Assembly: GCA_038530925.1 (NCBI GenBank)
Contig: JBCBCG010000016.1
Span: forward strand, 1-33,493
From: JALEGB01 sp038530925
Lineage (GTDB): Bacteria > Pseudomonadota > Alphaproteobacteria > Rhodobacterales > Rhodobacteraceae
Direction of reading: 5' to 3'
Length of the DNA: 33,493 bases
Positions 1 through 9,993 of this stretch are shown here, piece by piece (the stretch's first letter is position 1; every line of letters begins with the position of its first letter). Both the position numbers and the translations under genes were made by a program. Under the pieces are notes generated by a model. The model saw nothing but the letters and a program-made list of their open reading frames with translations, was not told the origin of the DNA and did no database searches.

Positions 1-1128
1 GTGGGCAAAACCGAGATCTCGCGGCGGCTGGCCAAACTCGCCGGCGCGCCCTTCATCAAGGTCGAGGCGACGAAATTCACCGAGGTCGGCTATGTCGGCC
101 GCGATGTGGACAGCATCATTCGCGATCTCGTGGAGATCGGCCTCGGTCTGATGCGTGAGAAGCGCCGCGCGCAAGTGCGCGCCCAGGCCCATGACATGGC
201 CGAAGAGCGGGTGCTGAGCGCCTTGGTCGGCGACGGCGCCTCGCCCGCGACGCGCGACAGCTTCCGCCGCAAGCTGCGCTCGGGCGAGCTGGACGACAAA
301 GAGATCGAAGTGGAGGTGGCCGATCAAGGGCCGACCATGCCGATGATGGAGATCCCGGGCCAGCAAGGCGCTCAGATCGGCAATCTGCAGGATCTCCTCG
401 GCAAAGCCTTCGGCGGGCGCGCGCGCAAGCGGAAGATGACGGTGGCGCGCAGCCATGAGGTGCTGCTGGCCGAGGAGGCGGATAAGCTGCTCGACCAAGA
501 CGAGCTGGCGCGCGACGCGGTCGAGGCGGTTGAGCAGAACGGCATTGTCTTTCTTGATGAGATCGACAAGGTCGCCGCGCGATCGGACGCGCGCGGCGCG
601 GATGTCTCTCGCGAAGGCGTGCAGCGTGATCTCTTGCCGCTGATCGAAGGCGCGACGGTGCCCACGAAATACGGGCCGGTGAAGACGGACCATATCCTCT
701 TCATCGCCTCCGGCGCGTTCCATGTCGCCAAGCCGTCCGATCTCTTGCCGGAGCTGCAAGGGCGCTTGCCGATCCGGGTCGAGCTGGGCGCGCTGCGCGA
801 GGAGGATTTCGTCCGCATCCTGACCGAGCCGCATGCGAGCCTCACGCGCCAATCCGAAGCCCTGCTCGCCGCGGAGGGCGTGACGCTGACCTTCGCGGAG
901 GATGGCGTCGCGGCGCTGGCCAAGGCGGCGGCGGATATGAACCAAGCGGTGGAGAATATCGGCGCGCGGCGGCTGCAGACGGTGCTGGAGCGCGTTCTCG
1001 CGGATCTGTCCTTCGAGGCGCCGGATCTGCCGGCCGAACGGCGCGAAGTCACGATCGACGCGGCCTATGTGCGCGAGCGGCTCGCCGACATCACGGAAAA
1101 CCAGGATCTGCGGCGATACATCCTCTGA
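1..1128 (+). CDS. hslU: HslU, ATPase subunit of HslUV protease (5' truncated)
   Basis: HslU is the AAA+ unfoldase that feeds substrates to the HslV peptidase in the cytoplasm. The window opens inside the Walker A motif (VGKTE), so the GTG at base 1 is an internal valine codon and not a start; roughly the first 60 residues lie outside. Visible are Walker B (GIVFLDEIDK, about bases 541-570), the HslU-specific I-domain between Walker A and B, the stretch GAFHVAKPSDLLPELQGRLP of the second AAA+ region, and a C-terminus ending RRYIL, the tail type that docks into HslV. The reading frame is intact to its TGA. hslV is not in the window and may lie upstream. The call is secure. Confidence 0.97.
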   Translation: MGKTEISRRLAKLAGAPFIKVEATKFTEVGYVGRDVDSIIRDLVEIGLGLMREKRRAQVRAQAHDMAEERVLSALVGDGASPATRDSFRRKLRSGELDDKEIEVEVADQGPTMPMMEIPGQQGAQIGNLQDLLGKAFGGRARKRKMTVARSHEVLLAEEADKLLDQDELARDAVEAVEQNGIVFLDEIDKVAARSDARGADVSREGVQRDLLPLIEGATVPTKYGPVKTDHILFIASGAFHVAKPSDLLPELQGRLPIRVELGALREEDFVRILTEPHASLTRQSEALLAAEGVTLTFAEDGVAALAKAAADMNQAVENIGARRLQTVLERVLADLSFEAPDLPAERREVTIDAAYVRERLADITENQDLRRYIL

Positions 1129-1246
1129 TCAATCCGCCTTCGGCGCCGCACCGGCCCGCCGCGCTGCGACGATACGCGGTCCCGCCCCGAGCTTGGGGGC
1201 TTGCGCCGCGGCGGAAACGATATAACTGCGCGACGTCGCGGCGAGC

Positions 1247-1264
1247 GTCGCCTTTTTAGGCGAC
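1247..1264. other. Small hairpin downstream of hslU
   Basis: GTCGCC and GGCGAC form a perfect 6-bp inverted repeat around the loop TTTTTA. It is about 120 nt past the hslU stop and lacks a following T-run, so a terminator role is only possible. The remaining bases between 1129 and 1404 show no convincing gene or RNA. Confidence 0.25.
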
Positions 1265-1404
1265 AGGCTCGGTTTCGGTCAGGGCGGGATTTGGGTGCCG
1301 GAAGAGGGGCCGCCGCGCTTCGCGATCGTTGATCTCGGGACCAGCCCGCTGGGCCCAGGTTTAGACTAAGCCGCCCCGCTCAAGAATGGGCCCGTCTCGC
1401 GCGT

Positions 1405-2151
1405 CTATAGTTGAACGTGAATGTGGTCGTCATGCCGGGCGGCGCGGCAGCCTTGGAAACGGATCTTCGGATGTGAGAGGCGGAGGCTGTCGCGCAGATG
1501 CGGCTCGAGCAAGATCTTGCCGATGCGCGGATCCTGCGCCAGCGCCTTCAGCAGCGCGCGCGTGCGCCGCGGCTCCAAACGCGCCTCGCGCCAAAGCGGC
1601 TGAAGCGGCGCGAGATCCCAACGCAGAGACAGTCCCGCCGCAGGACATGAGGTCGGACCGTCCTCGAAGGCGAAGTAGCCGATCGGCGAACGGGTCAGGC
1701 CGGGCGCGTAGCCGCGGTCATCGGCGTAGAAGAAGGCGAGATCAGCCTTCTCGCCATCATCATGGGAGAGATGCGGCAGGAGCGGAAAGCCGTCGATGAA
1801 CGGGAAGCTCCCATCGAGGACCAACGTGATCGCGCCAGGATGCGCAGCGTCCACCGTTTCGGCGACATCCTCCAGCGCCGCGGCGAGTTCGGGCGTCACA
1901 TAGACGCGGTTGGCCGCGCAATAAAACCAGCTCTGCACTTGGAGCGGGCCCTCGCGCCAGCAGCTGAGCGCGACCCGTCCGAAGAGCGGCGCAACCGCGC
2001 TGGCGCCGATCGCCAGCGCGCCATAAGCGATGAGGAAGACGAGCAGGCGGCGGCGAAAAAGGAGCGCGATCAGCCAGGCGACGCCGCCAAGCTGCGTCAA
2101 CAGCGTCAAAAAGACGACCCACAGGCTATGGCCGAAAACCCGCACGATCAT
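1405..2151 (-). CDS. Membrane-anchored LAS-type (M15/M74-like) metallopeptidase candidate
   Basis: This 248-residue protein has two N-terminal hydrophobic segments (about residues 8-32 and 36-58), then a domain likely to lie in the periplasm. Two motifs match the zinc signature of LAS peptidases (MepA, VanY and relatives): H130-x6-D137, within LSHDDGEKAD, and a C-terminal H243-x-H245, within DDHIHV. In that superfamily these residues bind zinc and the enzymes cut peptidoglycan peptides. The rest of the protein I do not recognise, so the enzyme class is inferred from motif order and spacing, and the substrate is unknown. The ATG start lies 10 nt after the end of alkB on the same strand, with GAGG upstream, so the two genes probably share a transcript. 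Confidence 0.6.
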   Translation of the reverse strand: MIVRVFGHSLWVVFLTLLTQLGGVAWLIALLFRRRLLVFLIAYGALAIGASAVAPLFGRVALSCWREGPLQVQSWFYCAANRVYVTPELAAALEDVAETVDAAHPGAITLVLDGSFPFIDGFPLLPHLSHDDGEKADLAFFYADDRGYAPGLTRSPIGYFAFEDGPTSCPAAGLSLRWDLAPLQPLWREARLEPRRTRALLKALAQDPRIGKILLEPHLRDSLRLSHPKIRFQGCRAARHDDHIHVQL

Positions 2152-2161
2152 AGCGCCGTCC

Positions 2162-2860
2162 TCATGCCCGCAGCGCGGTCGCGCCCGCGACCCTGAGGGT
2201 GAAGCTCAGCCTGCCGCCGCCGGCGCCGTCATCGAACAAGGGATGGGCGTCGAGCAGATTGGGCGCGCGCCGCTTGATGCGGTCGACGCCGTGATAGAGC
2301 AGCCGCCGCGCGCCGGCGAGAAGATAGACGTCGCCGCTCTCCAGCGTGATCGAACGCGTCGGATCGGAGCGCTTCAAGCCGCCGATCCGGAACGTCGCAG
2401 CGTCGCCCAGCGAGACGGAGACGACCGGATGCGTGGTCTCGGCCTCGGTGTCGTCGCGGTGCAGACCGAGCTTCGCGCCGGGCGGGTAGTGGTTGATCAG
2501 GCAGCAATCCGGCGGCGCGACGGCCTCGGCGCGGAAGAGATCGGCCCAAAGCGCGAGCAGAGAGGGCGGGATCGGCGGCCACGGGCCTCCGTTCTGAGAG
2601 CCCCCCGCGCCGGGCTGCGCCGGCTGATAGCGATAGCCGCTCCGATCCGTCACCCAGCCGAGCGCGCCAGCGTTCGACATCCGCACCGAAAGCGGCTTGC
2701 CCCAGGGCGCCATGGGGCGGCGCAGCGGCGCGAGCGCGAGCGCCGCCTCCGCCTCAGCCAAAAGGGCGCGCTGCGCCGCCGCGTCCAACCGGCCTCGCAT
2801 CAATCCCGGCTCCGCGTCGCCGCGCGCCGGATTAGCGGTTTCTTTAGAGCTGTTAACCAA
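2162..2860 (-). CDS. alkB: AlkB-type 2-oxoglutarate/Fe(II) DNA dioxygenase
   Basis: AlkB removes 1-methyladenine and 3-methylcytosine lesions from DNA or RNA by oxidative demethylation. The iron ligands are visible as H134-x-D136 (LGLHRDD) and H190 (LLYHGVDRI). The 2-oxoglutarate-binding arginines are in GRLSFTLR (R217 and R223), where the usual RxNxTxR reads RxSxTxR. The longest frame starts at a TTG at 2858-2860, preceded by GGGAAG. An ATG at 2800 would remove the segment EPGL, which looks like part of the conserved N-terminus, so I keep the TTG, with moderate confidence. The gene is divergent from dnaK and heads a short minus-strand unit with the peptidase candidate. Confidence 0.93.
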   Translation of the reverse strand: MVNSSKETANPARGDAEPGLMRGRLDAAAQRALLAEAEAALALAPLRRPMAPWGKPLSVRMSNAGALGWVTDRSGYRYQPAQPGAGGSQNGGPWPPIPPSLLALWADLFRAEAVAPPDCCLINHYPPGAKLGLHRDDTEAETTHPVVSVSLGDAATFRIGGLKRSDPTRSITLESGDVYLLAGARRLLYHGVDRIKRRAPNLLDAHPLFDDGAGGGRLSFTLRVAGATALRA

Positions 2861-2926
2861 ATCTTCCCGATTGCGTCTTTTGGTGCGCCAAGGCCGCGCA
2901 TGACAGGAAAGCCCGTCGCCGCGCGC

Positions 2927-2955
2927 CTTGCGAGCGCTTCATGGGGCCCATATAT
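2927..2955 (+). promoter_or_regulatory. RpoH (heat-shock) promoter candidate for dnaK
   Basis: CTTG (2927-2930), an 18-nt spacer and CATATAT followed by G (2949-2956) match the alphaproteobacterial RpoH pattern CTTG-N17/18-CYTATNT-G with one mismatch (A for Y). It lies about 110 nt before the dnaK start, as expected for a heat-shock chaperone. The match is by eye and no transcription start is known. Confidence 0.6.
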
Positions 2956-3064
2956 GCCCGCCTAAGGGCGGAGCCCAAGCGGGTCCGGCCAATCCAATCG
3001 CATCCTTGGGAGCGCGGAGAGGCCCTTCTGGCTCTACGACGCTCGCCTCAAGAGGAACAGGTTT

Positions 3065-4984
<1,920 letters not shown>

Positions 4985-4996
4985 CCGTCGCGCAAG

Positions 4997-5025
4997 GTGA
5001 AGTGGCGACCGCGTCGTCGCTTCAC
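4997..5025 (+). other. Hairpin just after dnaK
   Basis: GTGAAG, a TG bulge and GCGAC pair with GTCGCTTCAC around a 6-nt loop, starting 12 nt after the dnaK stop. It could stabilise the dnaK 3' end or attenuate readthrough into dnaJ. There is no T-run. Confidence 0.35.
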
Positions 5026-5104
5026 GCTCCGGCGCTCAATGGCGAGATCGGCGCGCCCGCTTGGCGCGCGGACGGCGCTCGATCGAAACCGGATCTTAGA
5101 TCAT

Positions 5105-5130
5105 CCGCGGCCGCGACAATGCGGCCGCGG
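5105..5130 (+). terminator. Strong hairpin between dnaK and dnaJ (terminator or attenuator)
   Basis: CCGCGGCCGC and GCGGCCGCGG form a perfect 10-bp, all-GC stem around the loop GACAAT, followed by the T-rich CGTTCCTCTTT. It ends 57 nt before dnaJ. Partial termination here would lower dnaJ expression relative to dnaK; that role is inferred. Confidence 0.5.
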
Positions 5131-5187
5131 CGTTCCTCTTTGGTCCAAGCGGCGGGCTGACGCGCCCGCCAGCGGAGACGAATAAGC

Positions 5188-6315
5188 ATGTCGAAGCGCG
5201 ATTATTACGATGTTCTGGGCCTGAAGCGCGGCGCCTCCGAAGAGGAGATCCGCAAGGCCTTTCGCGCCAAGGCCAAAGAGCTGCATCCGGATCGGAATAA
5301 GGACAATCCGGACGCCGCCGATCAGTTCAAGGCGGTGAACGAAGCCCATGAGATCCTGAAAGATCCGCAGAAACGCGCCGCCTATGACCAGTTCGGCCAT
5401 GGCGCGTTCTCGGATGGCGGCGGACCCGGCGGCGGCTTCCGTCCAGGCGGCGGCGATTTCGGCGCGGGTCTCTCGGATATTTTCGATGATCTCTTCGGCG
5501 AGTTCGTCGGGCGGCGCAGCGGCGCGAGCCGCGGGCGCGGCACGGATTTGCGTTACAATCTGACCGTCTCTCTGGAAGACGCCTTCCGCGGGAAGACCGT
5601 CACCATCAACGCGCCCGGCTCAACCACTTGCGAAGCCTGCAACGGGACTGGCGCCGCCGGAGGCGCGCAGCCAACCACCTGCCCCACCTGCAGCGGCATC
5701 GGCAAAGTGCGTGCGCAGCAAGGCTTTTTCACGATCGAGCGGACCTGCCCCACTTGCGGCGGCCGCGGCGTCATCATCAAGAACCCGTGCAAAGTGTGCA
5801 ACGGCCTCGGCGTGGTCCAAAAAGAGCGGTCGCTGAGCGTGCCGGTCCCGGCTGGAGTGCAAGACGGCACGCGCATCCGCCTCGCCGGCGAAGGCGAGCC
5901 CGGCCAGCGCGGCGGCCCTCCGGGCGATCTCTACATCTTTATCTCCGTCGAGCCGCATGACCTCTTCAAGCGCGACGCGGCGGATCTTCTGTGCGAGATC
6001 ACCGTGCCCTTCACCGAAGCGGCGCTGGGCGGCTCTGTCGAAGTGCCGACGCTCGACGGCGGCCGCACCAAAGTGGCGATCCCGGCGGGCACGCAATCAG
6101 GCAAACAGCTGCGCTTGCGCGGCAAAGGCATGCCCGTGCTGCAAAGCTCGCGCGTCGGCGACCTCTATCTTGAGATCAATGTCGAGACGCCGCAGAACCT
6201 CTCCGCCAAGCAGAAAGAGCTGCTGAAGCAATTCGACGCCGAGACCAGCGACAGCCAAAACCCCAACAGCCAAGCTTTCCAGAAGAAAGCCGGCGCGTTT
6301 TGGGAGAAGGCGTGA
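5188..6315 (+). CDS. dnaJ: DnaJ, Hsp40 co-chaperone
   Basis: DnaJ binds substrates and stimulates DnaK ATPase. The 375 residues show the full type I layout: an N-terminal J domain with the HPDRN loop (residues about 33-37), a Gly/Phe-rich linker (about 70-100), four zinc-binding CxxCxGxG repeats (CEACNGTG, CPTCSGIG, CPTCGGRG, CKVCNGLG; about residues 147-210), and the C-terminal substrate-binding domains. The ATG start has GGAGACG about 9 nt upstream. It is transcribed in the same direction as dnaK and may be served by readthrough from the dnaK promoter. Confidence 0.98.
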   Translation: MSKRDYYDVLGLKRGASEEEIRKAFRAKAKELHPDRNKDNPDAADQFKAVNEAHEILKDPQKRAAYDQFGHGAFSDGGGPGGGFRPGGGDFGAGLSDIFDDLFGEFVGRRSGASRGRGTDLRYNLTVSLEDAFRGKTVTINAPGSTTCEACNGTGAAGGAQPTTCPTCSGIGKVRAQQGFFTIERTCPTCGGRGVIIKNPCKVCNGLGVVQKERSLSVPVPAGVQDGTRIRLAGEGEPGQRGGPPGDLYIFISVEPHDLFKRDAADLLCEITVPFTEAALGGSVEVPTLDGGRTKVAIPAGTQSGKQLRLRGKGMPVLQSSRVGDLYLEINVETPQNLSAKQKELLKQFDAETSDSQNPNSQAFQKKAGAFWEKA

Positions 6316-6419
6316 GCCTAGCGCCGCTGTCGATCTCCGCATAAGCACTCGCGACGGGACGCCAGCGGCGCTCTCAGGCGGCGGCGCGTGGCGCTCTTTG
6401 CGGAAAGGTCTGACTTGAA

Positions 6420-7223
6420 ATGAAAATCGCCATTCTCGGCGGCGCGGGCCGCATGGGCCGCATGTTGATCGAGACGGTGCGCGAGACGGAGGGCGTCGCG
6501 CTGTCGGGCGTCACCGAGCGGCCGGGCGGCGAGGCGGTCGGGCGCGACGCGGGGGCGCTGATCGGGGCGGGGAGCCTCGGCGTGGCGGTGACGGGCGACG
6601 CGCTCGAGGTCTTCGCCGCGGCGGATGCGGTGATCGACTTCACGCTGCCGGACGCGGTGCTCGCCCATGCGGAGCTGGCGGCGCAAGCGCGGCTGATCCA
6701 TGTGATCGGCGCCACCGGCTTTCAGGACCACCATTTCGAGGCGCTGGAGGCGGCGGCCCATCATTCGGTCCAGATCCGCGCCGGCAACATGTCGCTCGGC
6801 GTCAATCTTCTGACGATGCTGACTGAGACCGTCGCCAAAGCCCTCGACGCGGATTTCGACATCGAGATCGTCGAGAGCCATCATCGCCACAAGATCGACG
6901 CGCCCTCCGGCACGGCGTTGATGCTGGGCGAGGCGGCGGCGCGCGGGCGCGGCGTGGATCTCGCGGCGCAGTCAGATCGCGGGCGCGACGGCGTCACCGG
7001 CGCTCGGCAGCGTGGGCGGATCGGCTTTGCGGCGCTGCGCGGCGGCGATGTGGTGGGCGAGCATGATGTTGTGTTCGCCGGGCTCGGCGAGCGGATCGTG
7101 CTGCGCCATATCGCGACCGACCGCGCCATCTTCGCCCGCGGCGCGGTGAAGGCGGCGCTTTGGGGCCAGGGCCGAGCGCCCGGCGCTTACGACATGATCG
7201 ATGTGCTGGGCCTGCGCTCGTGA
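6420..7223 (+). CDS. dapB: 4-Hydroxy-tetrahydrodipicolinate reductase (DapB)
   Basis: DapB reduces 4-hydroxy-tetrahydrodipicolinate to tetrahydrodipicolinate with NAD(P)H, in the route to diaminopimelate and lysine. The 267 residues fit the family. The dinucleotide-binding motif GGAGRMGRM is at residues 7-15, and the catalytic and substrate motif SHHRHKIDAPSGTA lies near residues 157-170. The ATG start is preceded by GGAAAGG. The gene follows dnaJ by about 100 nt without an obvious terminator, so co-transcription is possible, though no functional link is implied. Confidence 0.97.
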   Translation: MKIAILGGAGRMGRMLIETVRETEGVALSGVTERPGGEAVGRDAGALIGAGSLGVAVTGDALEVFAAADAVIDFTLPDAVLAHAELAAQARLIHVIGATGFQDHHFEALEAAAHHSVQIRAGNMSLGVNLLTMLTETVAKALDADFDIEIVESHHRHKIDAPSGTALMLGEAAARGRGVDLAAQSDRGRDGVTGARQRGRIGFAALRGGDVVGEHDVVFAGLGERIVLRHIATDRAIFARGAVKAALWGQGRAPGAYDMIDVLGLRS

Positions 7224-7235
7224 CGCCAATTGTCG

Positions 7236-7276
7236 CGCTATAGCGGACAGTCTTTCGCAAATTGAACGAATTGTTC
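7236..7276. promoter_or_regulatory. Dyad sequences upstream of the DoxX gene
   Basis: Two short dyads lie between dapB and the DoxX gene: the 10-bp palindrome CGCTATAGCG (7236-7245) and GAAC-N5-GTTC (7264-7276). They could be operator half-sites for a regulator encoded elsewhere. Short palindromes are common by chance, so this is tentative. Confidence 0.3.
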
Positions 7277-7346
7277 CGGGCCAGGTTTGGGCCGATGTTT
7301 CTGGAGCGCGCCAAGGAGCGGCGCATCGAAACCTCGGAGACAGACC

Positions 7347-7793
7347 ATGTTCGCACAAGACAACATCAACACCGACGCCCGCGCCGCCAGCTATGCGGCG
7401 CTCATCCTTCGCCTCGGCTTCGGCGGGCTGATCCTGGCCCACGGCCTGATCAAACTCTTCGTCTTCACGCTCGCCGGAACCGCCGGCTTCTTTGAAAGCG
7501 TCGGCATGCCGGGCTGGGCCGCCTATCCGGTGGTGTTCGGCGAAATCGCCGCAGGCCTCGCCTTGATCGCTGGCGTCTGGGTGCGCGCGGCCGCGCTGGC
7601 GTTGCTGCCGATCCTGATCGGCGCGCTGATCGTGCACATCCCGGCTGGCTTCCTCTTCAGCAACCCCAATGGCGGCTGGGAGTTCCCGGCGTTCCTGGTG
7701 CTGATCGCGATCGTCCAAGCGATCCTCGGCGCGGGCGCCGCGGCGCTCAAAGTCCCGAGCTTCGGCGCAACGGCGCAGCTAACCAAAGCCTGA
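7347..7793 (+). CDS. DoxX family membrane protein
   Basis: This is a 148-residue inner-membrane protein with four predicted hydrophobic helices. It has the DoxX features LRLGFGGLILAHGLIKLF near the N-terminus and GWAAYPVVFGEIAAGLALI in the second helix region, and a loop with NPNGGWEFPAFLV before the last helix. DoxX-type proteins are often linked to redox or quinone stress, but the biochemical role is unsettled. I chose the ATG at 7347; the frame extends upstream to 7287, but that extra part is polar and unlike the family. It stands as a single gene between dyads and a hairpin. Confidence 0.85.
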   Translation: MFAQDNINTDARAASYAALILRLGFGGLILAHGLIKLFVFTLAGTAGFFESVGMPGWAAYPVVFGEIAAGLALIAGVWVRAAALALLPILIGALIVHIPAGFLFSNPNGGWEFPAFLVLIAIVQAILGAGAAALKVPSFGATAQLTKA

Positions 7794-7811
7794 GCCTTTA
7801 CTACAGGATCT

Positions 7812-7840
7812 GAACGGCGTCGCTCCCTGCGACGCCGTTC
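7812..7840 (+). terminator. Hairpin after the DoxX gene
   Basis: GAACGGCGTCGC and GCGACGCCGTTC form a perfect 12-bp stem around TCCCT, 19 nt past the stop codon. No T-run follows, but position and stem strength fit a terminator separating the DoxX gene from the histidine operon. Confidence 0.6.
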
Positions 7841-7951
7841 GCGCATCCGCAGCGATGAGCGGCGCAGCCGGCGAAGAGCGGGCCGCTTCCCAACACGGCG
7901 CCTGGGGCCTATAGCTGGACCGTCTTACTGAGAGACGCTTCCGAGGAGCCC

Positions 7952-8566
7952 ATGGCCGAGACGCCAGCTGACGCCGCGCGCCGCGCAACGATCGCGCGGA
8001 AGACCACCGAAACCGACATCGAACTCGCGCTGACGCTCGATGGGTCGGGTCGGTATGACGTGAAGACCGGCGTTGGTTTTTTCGATCATATGCTCGAGCA
8101 GCTGGCGCGCCATGCGATGCTGGATCTCACCCTCCGCGCCAAAGGCGATCTGCATATCGACGATCACCACACGGTGGAGGATGTCGGCATCGCGCTCGGC
8201 AAAGCGCTGAGCCAGGCCTTCGGGGATGGCGGCGGCGTGCGCCGGTATGGCTCCTGCCTCTTGCCGATGGATGAGACGCTGGTGCGCTGCGCGCTCGATG
8301 TCTCGCGCCGGCCCTTCCTGGTGTGGAACGTCGCCATGCCGACGCCAAAGATCGGGAGCTTCGACACCGAGCTGGTGCGCGAGTTCTTCCAGGCCTTCGC
8401 CATGAATGGCGGTCTTACCTTGCATCTCGATCTGCTGCATGGCGCGAACGCGCATCACATCGCCGAAGCTTGCTTCAAAGCGACCGCGCGGGCCCTCCGC
8501 GAGGCGCTGGAGCCTGATCCGCGGCTCGCCGGCGCCTCGCCCTCCACCAAAGGCGTTCTCGGATGA
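7952..8566 (+). CDS. hisB: Imidazoleglycerol-phosphate dehydratase (HisB)
   Basis: HisB dehydrates imidazole glycerol phosphate to imidazole acetol phosphate in histidine synthesis. It is monofunctional here (204 residues), without the histidinol-phosphatase half of the enterobacterial enzyme. Metal-binding motifs are visible: FFDHMLEQLARH, DDHHTVEDVGIALG and AHHIAEACFKA. The ATG has GAGGAG 7 nt upstream. It is the first gene of a hisBHAFE run, with 43 nt to hisH. Confidence 0.97.
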   Translation: MAETPADAARRATIARKTTETDIELALTLDGSGRYDVKTGVGFFDHMLEQLARHAMLDLTLRAKGDLHIDDHHTVEDVGIALGKALSQAFGDGGGVRRYGSCLLPMDETLVRCALDVSRRPFLVWNVAMPTPKIGSFDTELVREFFQAFAMNGGLTLHLDLLHGANAHHIAEACFKATARALREALEPDPRLAGASPSTKGVLG

Positions 8567-8609
8567 GGCGCGGGCCTCTGATCAGCCGCCCGGCGCAAGG
8601 CGCGGCGCG

Positions 8610-9266
8610 ATGAGCGGCGAGGTCACAGCCATCGTCGACTACGACAGCGGCAATCTTCATTCGGCGGAGAAAGCGGTTCAGCGTATGGCCGCTCCGCTGG
8701 GTCAGACCGTGATCGTCACCGCCGATCCCGACGCCGTGGCGCGCGCGGACCGGATCGTTCTGCCGGGCGTTGGCGCTTTCGGCGATTGCGCCGCCGGCCT
8801 CGCCGCCATCCCCGGCATGACCGAGGCGCTGGAGACGCGTGTGCGGCGGGACGGACGGCCGTTCCTCGGCGTTTGCGTCGGCGCTCAACTGATGGCGCGC
8901 GAAGGCGATGAGCGCGGAATGCATGACGGGCTGGGCTGGATCGACGGCCTCGTCACAGCGATCACGCCGCGCGATCCAGCGCTGAAGATCCCGCATATGG
9001 GCTGGAACAAGCTTAGCTTTCGGCCTCGCGCGCGGGGCGCGCATCCCGTGCTCGACGGTCTTGGCCCCGAGCCTTACGCCTATTTCGTGCATTCCTACCA
9101 CATGCGGCCGACCGACCCGTCGGTCATCCTGGCGGAGGCGGAATATGGCGGCCCGATCACCGCGATCTTTGGGCGCGACAGCATGATCGGATGCCAGTTC
9201 CACCCGGAGAAGAGCCAGGTTTTGGGCTTATCGTTGATCGACCGGTTTTTGAGGTGGCGTCCGTGA
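8610..9266 (+). CDS. hisH: Imidazole glycerol phosphate synthase, glutaminase subunit (HisH)
   Basis: HisH hydrolyses glutamine and channels ammonia to HisF. The 218-residue class I glutamine amidotransferase has its nucleophile Cys89 in GVCVGAQL (commonly GICLGMQ) and the catalytic His and Glu in QFHPEKSQ near the C-terminus. The N-terminus VDYDSGNLHSA is typical. I start at the ATG at 8610; the frame continues upstream into hisB, but that part does not resemble HisH. The stop overlaps the hisA start by 4 nt (GTGA), which suggests translational coupling. Confidence 0.96.
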   Translation: MSGEVTAIVDYDSGNLHSAEKAVQRMAAPLGQTVIVTADPDAVARADRIVLPGVGAFGDCAAGLAAIPGMTEALETRVRRDGRPFLGVCVGAQLMAREGDERGMHDGLGWIDGLVTAITPRDPALKIPHMGWNKLSFRPRARGAHPVLDGLGPEPYAYFVHSYHMRPTDPSVILAEAEYGGPITAIFGRDSMIGCQFHPEKSQVLGLSLIDRFLRWRP

Positions 9267-9991
9267 TCCTCTATCCCGCGATTGATTTGAAGGATGGCGC
9301 CTGCGTGCGGCTCGAGCGCGGCGAGATGGACACCGCCACCGTGTTCTTCGACGATCCGGCCGAGCCGGCGCGCCGCTTTCAAGAAGCGGGCTGCGGCTGG
9401 ATCCACGTGGTGGATCTCAACGGCGCCTTCGCTGGCGCCGCGGTGAACGCCGACGCGGTGGAGAGCATCCTCGCATCGGCGGACATACCGGTGCAGCTCG
9501 GCGGCGGCGTGCGCACGCTCGCCGCGGTGGAGAGCTGGCTTGAGAAAGGCGTCACGCGCGTCGTGCTCGGCACCGCCGCGGTGCGCGATCCCGATCTTGT
9601 GCGCGCCGCCTGCCGCGCGCATCCCGGCCGCGTCGCTGTGGGCATCGACGCGCGCGGCGGCAAAGTCGCCGTGGAAGGGTGGGCCGAGACGACGGAGCTG
9701 ACCGCGGTGGAGCTCGCCGAGCGCTTCGAGGACGCCGGCGTCTCCGCGATCATCTACACCGACATCGACCGCGACGGTCTGATGCAAGGCCCGAATGTCG
9801 AGGGCACGGCGCGGCTGGCGCAAGCGACGGCCATACCGGTGATCGCGTCCGGCGGCGTCTCCTCGCTAGACGATTTGCGCGCTTTGCGCTCCGCCGGCGC
9901 GCCGCTCGATGGCGTGATCTCGGGCCGGGCGCTTTATGATGGGCGCATCGACCCGGCCGAAGCGGTCGCGCTGCTGCAAGGGACGCTCTGA
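9263..9991 (+). CDS. hisA: Phosphoribosylformimino-AICAR-phosphate isomerase (HisA)
   Basis: HisA opens the ribose ring of ProFAR to PRFAR, an Amadori rearrangement in histidine synthesis. The 242-residue beta/alpha barrel starts with ILYPAIDLKDG, which carries the catalytic Asp, and has the second conserved Asp in YTDIDRDG. Phosphate-binding turns are IQLGGGVR-like (VQLGGGVR) and IASGGVSS. I chose the GTG at 9263, which overlaps the hisH stop; the upstream frame extension lies within hisH. hisF follows after 2 nt. Confidence 0.96.
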   Translation: MILYPAIDLKDGACVRLERGEMDTATVFFDDPAEPARRFQEAGCGWIHVVDLNGAFAGAAVNADAVESILASADIPVQLGGGVRTLAAVESWLEKGVTRVVLGTAAVRDPDLVRAACRAHPGRVAVGIDARGGKVAVEGWAETTELTAVELAERFEDAGVSAIIYTDIDRDGLMQGPNVEGTARLAQATAIPVIASGGVSSLDDLRALRSAGAPLDGVISGRALYDGRIDPAEAVALLQGTL

Positions 9992-9993
9992 GC

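Noticed and set aside
372..1052. Long minus-strand ORF within hslU (226 codons) and similar long antisense ORFs in dnaK, ahcY and the Sel1 genes
   Set aside because: These are mirror frames of strongly conserved genes in high-GC DNA, rich in Arg, Ala and Ser, with no recognisable motif.
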